Assembly (NCBI GenBank): GCA_027596075.1
Contig: JADGJC010000007.1
Location: 1-64,000, forward strand
Direction: 5' to 3'
From: Rhizophlyctis rosea
Lineage: Eukaryota; Chytridiomycota; Chytridiomycetes; Rhizophlyctidales; Rhizophlyctidaceae
DNA: 64,000 nucleotides
Part shown: positions 40,598-51,254 of the stretch, piece by piece
Position numbering within the stretch: the stretch's first letter is position 1
How the letters are laid out: every line of letters begins with the position of its first letter
Translations under genes and position numbers: made by a program
Notes under the pieces: generated by a model
Told to the model about the DNA's origin: nothing
The model's input: the letters and a program-made list of their open reading frames with translations, nothing else
Database searches by the model: none

Positions 40598-41215
40598 ATG
40601 AGTGAATCGCACCTTTACCCATCTCTCGACGACTTCACAGTCCCCGCTCCACCACCGCCAGAAACTCACAAAGCACCCACCGCCCCGTACCAATCCTACA
40701 ACCCCTACGCAGCTCAAGCACCGCAACAATTCCCACCATACGTTGCGACTCCACCACCCCAATCAACAACCCCAACACCCGCTCAACCATCCGCCGCAGC
40801 ATCCACAGCCCCACCCTCATCCCTAACCCTTCCTCAAACAACCTGCACCCTCCTGCAACCCTCTTCCAAAAAGCCTTCCCCACTTGGCACCGGCCCCCTC
40901 ACCCTCCAAACACACCAAACAGGCCCATCCCGCATCGCCTCTCTGTCCATTAACGAATGGGAGTTCCACATTCCGCTGGCCGCTTCTAGAGCGGATATTG
41001 CTCCTCCTGCCGCGGAAAAAGATAAAGGAGAGACGAACGCGTACCAGTATGATATCACTGTTCCTAATACTGCTCGAGTGGTCAGGAGGGCGGGTGGGGC
41101 TGGGAGGCCCGTGGCGATCAATGGGAAGGTTAGGGTGACGATGGAGAAGGATAAGGTGCCGTTGGAGATTGTGAGGCAGTTTGAGAGGGTGTTTGGGGTG
41201 GTGGGTGGTGTTTAG
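40598..41215 (+). CDS. Hypothetical protein with proline-rich N-terminus
   Basis: ATG at 40598 (MSESHLYPSLDDFTVPAPPP) is preferred over an upstream in-frame position because it opens the conserved-looking SLDDF stretch. The first 110 residues are Pro/Gln/Thr-rich and disordered. The last 85 form a compact-looking part: SLSINEWEFHIPL, AYQYDITVPNTARVVRR and KVRVTMEKDKVPLEIVRQFE. I do not recognise the family. It is a single exon with a strong C-to-G composition ramp, which supports it being coding. Confidence 0.6.
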   Translation: MSESHLYPSLDDFTVPAPPPPETHKAPTAPYQSYNPYAAQAPQQFPPYVATPPPQSTTPTPAQPSAAASTAPPSSLTLPQTTCTLLQPSSKKPSPLGTGPLTLQTHQTGPSRIASLSINEWEFHIPLAASRADIAPPAAEKDKGETNAYQYDITVPNTARVVRRAGGAGRPVAINGKVRVTMEKDKVPLEIVRQFERVFGVVGGV

Positions 41216-42177
41216 AATGTAGTCAATGGAGGCTTCAGTAAGGACAGTTTTGGTATCATGTTTCTGCGGAACAAATGTAGTGATCTCTCATTTCATTCGA
41301 GGCATTGCGTCAGTGAAATATATGTTAGCAGGACGGGGGTCTCAATATCCGCAGATCAATGCGTTTCTAATACCATTACAAGCAGATCACTTTCTCCATC
41401 TCAGAATTCAAGACCAATGCCGTTATGCATGGTAAGCGCGACCTCCGGGATTGGAGCGAGTTTCACCTAGTTGTTTACGTATCGAATGTTGATGAATCTC
41501 CATCAATCTCTCGACGATTGCTGCAATGACTTTATTTTATCATTGTCTTCTTCCTACAGTTATGGGTCACCTCCAACATATAGGTGCAAGCATCCTCGAT
41601 AAATCGTTTCCGCATCGGGTGTGTGTGCTCGAGCTTCGCGATGAAGCTCTCCACGACAGGCTTTTTGGGAGAACGTCAGGGCAGAGTAACGAAACGATTG
41701 CAAGATGAGAGACATAATGTTACACTTTCCGAAGTGTCAGGGGACCAAGTTTCCGTATGTATGGGGATTGGGGAGGCTGTCGTTGTTGGGCAGGACCCTC
41801 GCGTCCCTCTAAATAGAAGGCACAGTCATCCAGCAGTGCCACTTGGTCACAAAGGGGTCAGGGCCAAGTTGCCCCCAACCATGCGGACTCGGATACCCGC
41901 CAAATGGCGAAACACACTTCCTTCGCCCCTTGATCTCCCCACCCAACTCTCCCCAAAGAATTATAGCAATTGACAAGTATGTCACAAGATGTGTCCATAG
42001 TCCTTCATCGAAGGAGCTTATAGGTGACATACCTTTCTTCATCCTCCAGTATATCCTATCATTTTGGTGTAGCCGCAACGTGAAGACTATCCTTTATTCA
42101 GACCAGTTTGAATCTGAGGTACGCCTATTTTAGGTGTTCATCTTGTACAGATATCATTAACCATAATCCAGTTGGAC
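41216..42177. other. Gene-free stretch upstream of the TIR-like gene
   Basis: About 960 bases. A plus-strand frame near 41843-42133 contains LIGDIPFFILQYILSFW, which faintly resembles an F-box and could be an upstream exon of the next gene, but I cannot join it with confidence. Otherwise nothing is seen. Confidence 0.35.
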
Positions 42178-44708
42178 ATGTCCGATTGTACAACAGCCAC
42201 AGCAACGCCTTATGGTTCCACTGCAGCTCCAACAGCAATGACGGTTATCGGGTTATCATTATCCGGTATCGATGCATTCGTCATTGATTGTGGCGGGCCT
42301 GCTGCTCTTAGCGGTCTTACTACAGCGCAAGTCTGCAAAAAGTTTGTCGTACCCCGCACCGAGCCATCCAAGTCCCTATGCGACAACATCTTGGGGTCAA
42401 CACCGGAGTCATTCCCAAAGCCCGTCGGTCCCGCTACCCACTTCATCAGCCACTGCTGGAAATACCTCTTTCTTGATCTCGTCGACGCCATCAAGAACTT
42501 TTTCGGTGATACGGAAGCTGACTCAACGGATGTGATTGTCTGGATCGACTTGTTCTCCCTCCCTCAACACGGAAGAAGTAAACTTGCGGTCGACTGGTTA
42601 CAAAACGTGTTTGTAAACACCATCTCCGAAATTGGAAATGTCGTTATGGTCCTGACACCGTGGGACACGCCTACCACTCTGACGCGGGCCTGGTGCGTCT
42701 TCGAACTCTATGCCTGCGCAAAGACGGAATCCGCTTTCAACATCGCCCTGCCCACTACTGAGACCGATCTGTTCCGGCACCAACTGCGCACAGACCCCGA
42801 CGTATATTACCAAACCATTGCGGGCTTCAAGTCCGAGAATAGTACATCAACTGAGGCGGAGGATCTTGTTGCTATCCAGACCGCCATTCATGAGAGCGTT
42901 GGATTCCGTGTGTTGGATCGGCTGGTTCTCGACGTTCTCTTTCAGTGGATGGTTGCCACGCTCAAGTCTCAATTAGCTTTGACCAAAGAAACCGGGGATA
43001 GGGTTGCGCATGCAGAATGGCAGCATAGTTTGGGTCGGTTATATAGTGATCAAGGGATGTTTACGGAGGCGGAGACGCTACTATTTGCCAGTTTGAGGGC
43101 GATGGAGAAGTGCTTGGGGAAGGATCATACGAAATGCTTTTGGATCGTCAACGATTTGGCGATTCTGCAGCAAAAGCGGAGGAAGTTTCAGGAAGGAGAA
43201 TGGCTGTTCAAGGATTGTATTGGGCGGATCAAACGGGCCTGCCGGGACGGTATTGAAGCCATGGTGCTGGACAGTAATTTAGCTTCGTTGTATCTGGAGT
43301 CGGGCCGACCTCGTGACGCTGAGCCACTGCTGAGCAGTTGTTGGGAGAGGGCAAAGAAGACCTTTGGAAAGGAACATCCGAAGACCCTCGTGATCATGCA
43401 CAACTACGCGGTAAATATGGCCGCTCTTGAACCCAGACACTCAAAAACGAAAGAGACAGAGAGATTGTTTATCGAATGTTGGGAATGCCGAAAGCGAGCG
43501 CCTACTCTGGGAGAAAGTCATCCTGCCACCCTTCAAACAGCCCTTGCGCTGGCTACTCTATACGCAAGTCATTGCGTCAGTGGAGGGAAAGCAGCAGCGT
43601 TGTATACCGACACTTTGGCTATGATGGACGTTTCCCTTGGAAGAGCGCATCCTGACACTCTGAAAGCCATGCATGATGCTGCCGTTGAGCTGCTACAGGG
43701 GTGCCAACGGTACACAGAGGCTCGAGTCTTGGCAGAAGAGTGTCTGAGAAGGATGGAAAACGTTTTCGGAGAGGGTCATGGGGATACCCTTCAGTGCCTA
43801 AACACTTTGGGGTTGTCTCATCAGCGCTTGGGAAATTGGGCAGAGGCAGCAGTGGCATACCGGAAGCAGCTGAATGGATTAGAAACAGTATTGGGAACCC
43901 ACCACGCAGAAACTCTCGTGTGTCTGTCCAACCTTGCTTTGTCGCATCAACTCTCGGGGAACGACGCAGAAGCTACCAAACTCTACCAGATGGAATGGGA
44001 TCGGTCTAGGGAAAGTCATGGGAGTTTGAGCCGGGTGGAAGTTACGAAACTCCGCCATCTCCGGGACGCAGGCATACACCTCGAACGTTGGGATTCAAAG
44101 GCGATGCAGCTGTGGGAGAAGCACTTTGGAAAAGCGACGGTAAACCACCAACAAGATACGTGGAGTGTGATGTCAGTGATAGACTCCAAAGTCTCCAAAG
44201 AAACGCCTTCCGCAGGAATGGATTTGGTTTATGCAATCCATGAGTTCACCGCCCGGAAGGAGAAAGAGATGAGTTTGACAAAGGTTCGATTGGATGATAT
44301 CCCAATCTTATGTTAACGTCACTGATACAATCTTTTTCGACCCAATTTTGATTTATTATCTTCATTGCCATCAATAATGCGGCGTCTTCAGGGTGATGTG
44401 ATCATTGTCCGCAAGCGTCAAGGCACCTGGATTTATGGAAAGAAAGTGCCTCGCAAGCAAACCTCGAGCTCTTCCTCCGCTCCGTCGTCTCATCCGTCCA
44501 CAAGCGCACTCCGTGATGAGTTCAATAGGGACGGGCCAATCAAGGCTGGCGGAAGCCAATCTAACGAGGAACGTGGCTGGATTCCAAAGGCTTTTGTTGG
44601 TAAATACTTTTGCTTACAGCTCACATGCATTCTGACTTTGCCCGTGTGGTCTTGCTTATCATTTGCCTTCGATTCATCTTGACAGCTAAATTCGATCCCG
44701 ATGGATAA
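42178..44708 (+). CDS. TIR-like / kinesin-light-chain-type TPR / SH3 protein
   Basis: Three exons: 42178-44283, 44392-44599, 44686-44708, all in phase; about 778 residues. Residues about 75-185 carry THFISHCWKYLFLDLVDAI, VIVWIDLFSLPQHG and TLTRAWCVFELYACAKT. This is the SHCW ... W-x-D-x-x-S ... R-x-WC-x-F-E layout of TIR-like domains seen in algal, oomycete and fungal proteins. About 275-650 holds 42-residue TPRs of kinesin-light-chain type (LGESHPATLQTALALATLYA, LGTHHAETLVCLSNLALSHQ). Residues 682-778 form an SH3 domain, split by an intron: LVYAIHEFTARKEKEMSLTK, GDVIIVRKRQGTWIYGKKV, then a Ser-rich insert and RGWIPKAFVAKF. Such TPRs end many fungal NLR-type receptors, but there is no NB-ARC or NACHT segment here. 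It may be a signalling or self/non-self recognition protein. Without introns it would stop early and lose the SH3. Confidence 0.75.
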
Positions 44709-45332
44709 TAGCTGATAATCAGCGGTTTCTTGGTTGCTTTGGTTTGTGCTGTGCTGAACAGGCATATTCCACACTACGAGCAGGGTGTGTAGTCGGACCT
44801 AAGGACCTCTGACCTATCATATCTGCCCCTTCTCGATGATCCTATTCAGGATAATTATCCATGTACTGTAGCGCAGTTACTTTCACACATCATATACCCT
44901 ATCTACGTTCAACTTTGAGGCCCGTTGAGTCAGTCTGCTGTTGTCCAACAGCTCCTTCTCACACCATACCTAGGTCCGCTAAGCCACAGGACTAGGTCAA
45001 GTGTCCACCCGGCCAGACAGAAGCCCAGTGTCAAGGTTACACAAAACTGAGAGGCAGGATCCAGTCGCACACCCCACCCAACTTTGACAGTCCATGACAA
45101 TCGAATTATTTTCTCACACAGCAGAGGGGGTGCGGGTCTTCATAAAAAAAGTAATAGTACGTTCTCCCACTCCGGTCTGCGAGCCATCCGTTGTTGGTGT
45201 AGCTCCACGAATAAGGTACGACACATGTGATCTAGGCAACCCCACGCGACACGTCAACTACGACGGGGTGTTGCTAACTTTGCCACTTTGTTTCTGTGTT
45301 TCAAGCATCTGAAGCGGCCGCCTGATAGTACT
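44709..45332. other. Intergenic region upstream of TACC gene
   Basis: About 620 bases with no coding signal; promoter of the next gene expected near the right end. Confidence 0.45.
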
Positions 45333-48300
45333 ATGGCGTCACCCGATCATACGCTTGGCTCCGAGCAATATATTAGCAGCAGCGCAAACAGAGAGAATAT
45401 GTACGGAAACTCAGGGGATGAGTTTGTATCGTCGCCGTCGTGGAGTAAGCTTGGGTCTCGGCAGGATCCTGTGCAAGGGGTATGGGTGTCTAAATCTAGC
45501 GCACTTTCATGCATGTAGGCTTGCTAATGTTCTCGTCTATAACAGTCCGATTCGTGGCTCCACGAAACTTCCCCTCATACCACCACTAAACCACTGCACC
45601 GCCGACCTTCCCTTAATCACATGTCAAGATCCCCTTCAGCTAGCAGTCGCTCTTCCCCAACATCCTCACACGCCTCCCGCTCTCCATCAAGTACCCCAAC
45701 ATCAATTGCAACGACTCGGCAAAGGCGTCGAGCAAATTCTCAAACATCTATCAACAGATCCGACGGCACAGATCCAAGTCTTGGCTCGTCCAGTTCACCC
45801 CTTGGCTCTTCCCAGGATTCACACCTTCGCGTCGCACCAAACCCTGTTGATGGACTGCAATCAAGCACGATGAACTATCACAGCGACGAAGCACGAACCT
45901 CACCAAACCCTCGATCACCCCAACGCCAGCTCCACCACGTCCAGTCATACGACACATTTGGCCATGCCGTCAGACGCCGTCCATCCGTACAGCAACTCTT
46001 CGCGCGGGAAAGCTCTGTCTCAACAACAACGGAAGATCAACCGCACCCGATGGCAATGGATTACGACATCGAGAAACCAATAGTATTCGTGGACCATCCA
46101 CCTGCACCAAACAAACAACGCGACTACGCTTCCCCGCTGATCTGGCACGGCCGCGATCGCGATCGAGCAAAATCTCACTCTCCTTCTCCGTCGGCCATTG
46201 ATGTCGCCACCCGCCCGGAACCGACATCTATGTTCGTCGGCGAGCACGCGCCAACGACGACACAACAAACACGCTCGCCCTCTGCTGTTCACCAGCTGCG
46301 CGAAATGGAACGCGTCGCTAGCCAGGATTCGTCATCCGCGCGGGCTCCGGGTGGATTAGTTGGAGTCGGTGGTGGTCGTAAGCGGGAGGTTGTGGAGAAG
46401 AAGGTGGGAGGTGGGGAACAGGACGGGGAAGTGGAACTGGAGAAGGAAGATTCGATAGAAGAAGAGTCGGCGCCCTTTTCGCAGGCGGAGCCGAGTTCCT
46501 ACGGGTCTTCCTTCGTTGGAAACGGGAAGCAGAAGAGTGTCGTGGAAAGTGATCAGGATAGGAACGATGCGCAACCTATGAACATCGATGGTGGGAGGGA
46601 CAATTCATCACAGAGTAATGTTGAGATGGAACAACAGACACTTGGGAATGGCGTCATGGCAGGTACAGCTGGTGGTCCTGCTCCTCCGATATCGTTCAAT
46701 GGACGACTTCCACCTCGAACTCCGGCGGTGATGAGGATGGCGGCGACACCGTTTGATTCCGCGGCGATAGCGGAGTTTGACCCGTTGGTTCCCATACCCA
46801 AGGATTGGATGATGACGTGAGTGTTGGCTGCCCCATTTTGCAAATTGAGCATTTCATTTTTCTGTTGTTGTCATTATGACGCATTACAGTAGCAGAATGT
46901 TTGACCAGTGCCATAGACTAATGTATACACACTAACAGCTTCGAATCCCCTCACCCGTTCCTCTCCAATTCCTCTCTCCAACCCTCCTCGGGAAGTGGAT
47001 TGTCCCCAGCCCAGCAGCATGGCGCGTCGCGGTCACCTGTTCGAAGCTCTGGAGGTGACCAACAACCGTCAAATGGCTGGATGGCAAAAAGCCCTCCACT
47101 GTCGCTTCTGGACGCGCTGTCGAATGACTTTGTGACGCCGAATAGCCAAGTGAGGTTTAGTCAGAAGGATGTGGATGAGATTAAGGGGAATCTGACCGCT
47201 AAGGTATGCACTTTCTGATGTCTTACTGTGAAGGAAGGGGGGATACGCTCCATTGGATTGGGAGACTGAAGCGCCTTTTTGTTTTGTTTCTGATGATTGC
47301 GTTCACCATTCCAGTTCGAGAAAGAATTCGAGTTGGCGCAATTGGAGATTCAGGATTTGGAGGCAAAGAGAGCGAAGGCGACCGAGCAGCAGAAGGAGTT
47401 TCAAAGGACTTTGGCGGAGTGGGAACAGGCTATGAAGGTTATGATATGTAAGTGTGTCCGTTTGCCCACATTGTCTCTTCTGGTTGTTCTGTCCTCTGTT
47501 TTGCAGGGGGCAGCATCCTCAGTGGCTCAACGCCACTTGCTATAAGCCGAATATTCTCTCATAATCTTCTTATCACCTCCTTTTACTAAACAGCCGAAAG
47601 AGACGCAGAACAGCAACGCACGGCGACGGAGATGGAGCGGTTGAAGTTGCAGGCGGACACGTATCGGGAGGAGAGGGATCGAGCGGTGAAAGAGAATGAG
47701 GTGGTGCTTTTGAAGTATAAGCAGTTGAGGATTGATTTTGAGGATTTGAAGGAGGTAAGTTGGAGATATGCCGTCAGCTCTTGTTTCAGAGCACGGGAGT
47801 TGGGCAGCAGTGTCCGAGGGCTTCCGAATGAGACGGGGTTTTGAAGATGTTTTGGTTCCTTTTTCCGACTTGAAGTTTTGACGTTTTGTGATTTTCATTT
47901 TTAATCCTATAGAGCGAAACAAAGTTGAAGGAGGAGGCGGTCGGGTTGAAGGAGGAGGTTGGGGTGCTTGAGAAGCGGTACGAGACGTTGAAAGATCATG
48001 CGGAGCAGAAGTTGGAGAGGTAAGGATCAAGTTTTCATGACTCAACCGTAACCTTCAAATTCTCTTCAACTGACAACATTCTCCCTTATCATAGCGCCAA
48101 TGTGGAGATCGCACGGGTGCGAACCACGTACGAGAAGGAAATCTCGGCGTTGAAGGCCAAGCTTTCTCGATCGGAGGTTGCGATCAAGACGTTGGAGAGG
48201 ACGGTGGAGAGTAAGAATGAGGAGAATGCTGAGTTGGCGAAGGTAAGCGGGACAAGGCGAATGTAGATTGTGCACTTGAGGATTCAGTTATGCATATCAC

Positions 48301-48380
48301 TGAGATGTAATTCCCCCTTTTTGTACTTTTAGATTTGTGATGGGTTGGTTGCGCAGTTGGATCAGTCTATGACGGGGTAA
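45333..48380 (+). CDS. TACC-domain coiled-coil protein (spindle/centrosome)
   Basis: ATG at 45333, about nine exons. The first two thirds are Ser/Pro-rich and disordered. From FSQKDVDEIKGNLTAK the exons encode a continuous coiled coil: FEKEFELAQLEIQDLEAK, TATEMERLKLQADTYREERD, ENEVVLLKYKQLRIDFEDLK, LKDHAEQKLER, SALKAKLSRSEVAIKTLERT. It ends ENAELAKICDGLVAQLDQ. That C-terminal KIC-D-x-L-x-x-x motif and the spacing match the end of the TACC domain (human TACC3 ends with an ELTRICDDL-type motif; fission yeast Alp7 is the fungal relative). TACC proteins bind TOG-family polymerases (XMAP215) and load them on spindle poles. Identity is good for the C-terminal coiled coil; the N-terminus is not conserved. 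Stop at 48378-48380. Confidence 0.75.
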
Positions 48381-48932
48381 AGGGGATGTGATGATGGGGT
48401 TGGAGGAGGGAAGATGTCATTTTGTTTCCGTAAAACTCTTTCTTCTACCTAATGTCGTTTAGTATATCAAATCTGCATAACGGACAGACAGGCGCGCTGC
48501 GAATAGGTTGAGTTCAGTTTCTCGTCTTGAGATAATAGGAATAACCATAGTAAATAGTGAAATAAGCGTATTCTTTTCCGCAGTCGAATGCTCTGAAAGC
48601 CACTTTGTACTTTGCTTCGTTGTGGGCAAAGCAGGCGTCACCTTTCCATCCATCATAACGTCATATTTGACTGCTAGATTGTCCACCCCGAATGTCTACA
48701 AATTCTATTGCCTATGGTAATTCCCATTTGACTGGTGAGAGGGGAAACTGGTCCCTTACATAGCTGACATAATCAACCCCTGCAGGTGGCGGATGTGGAA
48801 CCAAGCCACACAAGCCCAATTTCAACCCATCATCCAAGCGGGCGATCTTCTCGGTCCTCCTGCCTTTCTTCACCCGCTAACATTCTTTCAATCAACATCC
48901 GTCCACCATTTTCCAATCGCCATTTTCCGTCG
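48381..48932. other. Intergenic region before the repeat locus
   Basis: The 3' region of the TACC gene followed by sequence with no coding signal, leading into simple repeats. Confidence 0.4.
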
Positions 48933-49076
48933 ACCATCATCCATCCACCATCATCCATCCACCATCATCCATCCACCATCATCCATCCACCATCATCCAT
49001 CCACCATCATCCATCCATCGCCATCCATCCACCATCATCCATCCATCGCCATCCATTCACCAACATCCATCCACCG
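48933..49076 (+). repeat. 14-base minisatellite
   Basis: About ten copies of the unit ACCATCATCCATCC, some shortened or altered (ATCGCC variants near the right end). The array translates to a His/Pro/Ser/Ile pattern in every frame, which is why long but meaningless open frames cover it. Confidence 0.85.
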
Positions 49077-49550
49077 CCTTCCGGGAACCTACCTCGACGA
49101 TCAGCAGAGCGATGCACGTCATACCGCACCCAAGACATAGCTAGTTGTGTTCTTCCCTTCCCCTTGTACTTCTAATCTGCGCTGAGCACTTTTCGACGAA
49201 GCTTTCTTCACATACGATGGTGCCCTTCGGGTCAGGACCCCGCAGTCGGGTTAGGAGCCCGCGGCACTGCGTATGTTGGAAGGCTGCCACCCCTTTCGCA
49301 TCCCACTTGGAGCTAGGACCTCCCCGGGGTGTGGAGGTCGTGGCGGCACATCCATGATTGAACCCTGATGACGGCAAGACTTGCCGAGGGGGTTAATTTT
49401 CATTCCGGGGAGGCCGCCCAAGTGCACTGGGCCCCAGAACCGGCGTGGCCCTTGGGGTGGTGAGGTAGGCACCACTCTGGCAAGGGAAGGGTGTATAGCT
49501 GAGGAAAGATATGTATATACTTTATATAGTTGGGTGGGGATTGGGGATAC

Positions 49551-49690
49551 CGTGGAGCGATGCTACGTCTTACCGCACCCGTCGACAGCAGAGCGATGCA
49601 CGTCTTACCGCACCACGTTGATAGCAGAGCGATGCACGTCTTACCGCACACTGAGGACTAGTAGAGCGATGCCGCGTCATACCGCACCGT
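49551..49690 (+). repeat. 36-base tandem repeat cluster (four units)
   Basis: Units start at about 49554, 49591, 49627 and 49664. Each has the core GAGCGATGCACGTCTTACCG followed by CACC and a variable tail of 8-10 bases. The variable parts are related (CGTTGATAGCA-like), so this is a decaying tandem repeat and not a CRISPR array. Confidence 0.8.
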
Positions 49691-50117
49691 CCGGACACCA
49701 AGACTTAGTTTATCTTTCCCCTCTTCTGTACTTCCGATCCGCAGTGATCACTTTCCGACGACGTTTTCTCCACATTGCATAGGTGTCCTGCGGGTTAGGA
49801 GCCCGCGGCAGCACTGTGTGCGTGTGGAGGCTGTCACCCCCTCTCCATCAGCCTGGGAGTTAGGAGCTCTCGGCCTGGTGTGGAAGGTCAGTGGCGGCAC
49901 ACCCTTCATGGCTCCTGATGACGGCAAGACTCGCCGAGGGGGTTCATGTCCTTTCCAGGGAGGCCGCCCTTTTTGGGCCCGAGAACTGGCGACGCTCTTG
50001 TCGAGTGGTGAGCGGCCGTAGCCACTCGCAAGGGAAGGGTGTATATGCTGAGGAAAGACCATGTATTATAATTTCATGTTTGAGTGGGAGGGCGGGAGGT
50101 GGGGAGTTGGGGATACC

Positions 50118-50250
50118 GTGGAGCGATGCACGTCTACCGCACCCGTTGATAGCAGAGCGATGCACGTCTTACCGCACCACGTTGACAGCAGAGCGATGCA
50201 CGTCCCACCGCACCCTATTGATAGCAGAGCGATGCACGTCTTACCGCACT
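50118..50250 (+). repeat. 36-base tandem repeat cluster (four units), second
   Basis: Units begin at 50121, 50155, 50191 and 50227 with the same core as the cluster at 49551-49690. Spacings are 34, 36 and 36 bases. Last-unit tails in the successive clusters share an AAGAC element. Confidence 0.8.
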
Positions 50251-50595
50251 ACAAGACCAGCAGAGTATTGAGAAGAATAGTGGTGAAGCCAGGTAGAGGA
50301 GCGCACAGAATCGCTGGCGAGGGTCGTGTCTGCTGTAGCTGCTTAGACCGGTCGGCTGATCAGGAGGGCCTCCGTAGTCAGGGGAGACAACTGTCGGGAG
50401 ACGACCGTCATACCTTGAGCGCCGCCTTGTTATTGGTCTTTTTGCTACCAACCTGCTCCGGAAGGTACTAACGTTACTTACATTCACGACACGAGCTGAC
50501 CTTGTGCTCCTCATTGTATTTTCGCATTCGTTTTTGGAGAGAGCACTCTCACCCTTTCTTTTGCAGACTTCCCTTTAAGGCAACAGCTCTTGTTG

Positions 50596-50690
50596 GTATA
50601 TGTAGACCAACTGGCTCCGGTCCATTGGGGATTCGCTTTCCATGTCGTTGACGCATGGGATGTGAAGAGGGTTCGACCCCCTCCTGGAGT
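50596..50690 (+). other. tRNA-like element with pol III A-box and B-box motifs
   Basis: TAGACCAACTGG at 50603-50614 matches the A-box at 10 of 12 positions, and GGTTCGACCCC at 50670-50680 is a good B-box set in a 5-base-pair T arm (GAGGG/CCCTC). The acceptor and anticodon arms do not fold properly. It is probably the head of a SINE-like element or a dead tRNA; the 181-base repeat just downstream could be its tail. Confidence 0.3.
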
Positions 50691-50761
50691 CATAACGGCG
50701 CATTTTCGTGCGCTCTCTTTTGTATATATACCCAGGTTCACAGCCTGGATCAATAATCGTG

Positions 50762-51085
50762 GCACCGCATTGAGGCGCCTTTGGCCCTCCTGCAGCGGTG
50801 AGTTGAGCCAGTCTGTCGCTCAACTTCAGTTTGCTGCAGCCGGTGTGATCTACAACGTACACCCCCGGGCGCGTGATGTAATATATTTAGCTTAGATTAT
50901 GTAGCTTTACTTTTTAGTAGTCATTCGTTCTACAAAGCACGAGCACCGTATTGAGGTGCTTTTTGGCCCTCCTGTAGCGGCGGGTTTAGCCAGCGTGTCG
51001 CTCAACTCGGGTTGCTGCAGCCGGTGTGATCTACAACGTAAACCCCGGGCGCGTGAAGTACTTTACTTAGTTTAGATATCACTGT
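50762..51085 (+). repeat. 181-base tandem duplication
   Basis: Two copies offset by 181 bases. Both contain a GCACCG(C/T)ATTGAGG start, then GGCCCTCCTG(C/T)AGCGG, GGTGTGATCTACAACGTA and CGGGCGCGTGA. Divergence between copies is modest. No coding potential. Confidence 0.8.
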
Positions 51086-51254
51086 ACCATTTGGCTTTAT
51101 CTTGTGTATCATTGTGCAAAATACCAGGCACCCCGCCATCTTGTATCTACACAATGTGTTGTTTGAATCCTGGCTGCTGAATGTGATCTTTGCGCGACTG
51201 ACAAGACTGCCTTCATTACTTCACATGCGCCTCCACTCAAAGTCCAACGCCGCT

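Larger units (their letters stand above)
49102..50250 (+). repeat. Composite tandem repeat of about 560 bases with embedded 36-base repeats
   Basis: Two diverged copies of a module of about 400 bases (near 49141-49550 and 49710-50115) alternate with clusters of a short repeat, giving a higher-order period of about 560-567 bases. Matching landmarks in both modules include TGATGACGGCAAGACT, GGGAGGCCGCCC-like and CAAGGGAAGGGTGTATA blocks. Both finish with GGGGATACCGTGGAGCGATG. A single short-repeat unit at 49102-49130 marks the left edge. No protein is credible: frames are broken differently in the two copies. Confidence 0.75.

Noticed and set aside
48786..49175. Protein-coding gene over the minisatellite
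   Set aside because: The long open frames are a by-product of a 14-base repeat that has no stop in several frames; no splice or family support.
49551..50250. CRISPR array
   Set aside because: Repeats have regular spacing, but the spacer parts are only 8-10 bases and resemble each other, the genome is eukaryotic and no cas gene is near. It is a tandem satellite.
50596..50690. Functional tRNA gene
   Set aside because: The T arm is good, but anticodon loop and acceptor stem do not form.
48933..51085. LTR retrotransposon or other autonomous transposon
   Set aside because: No reverse transcriptase, integrase or transposase frame and no clear long terminal repeats; the repeats are tandem, not terminal.
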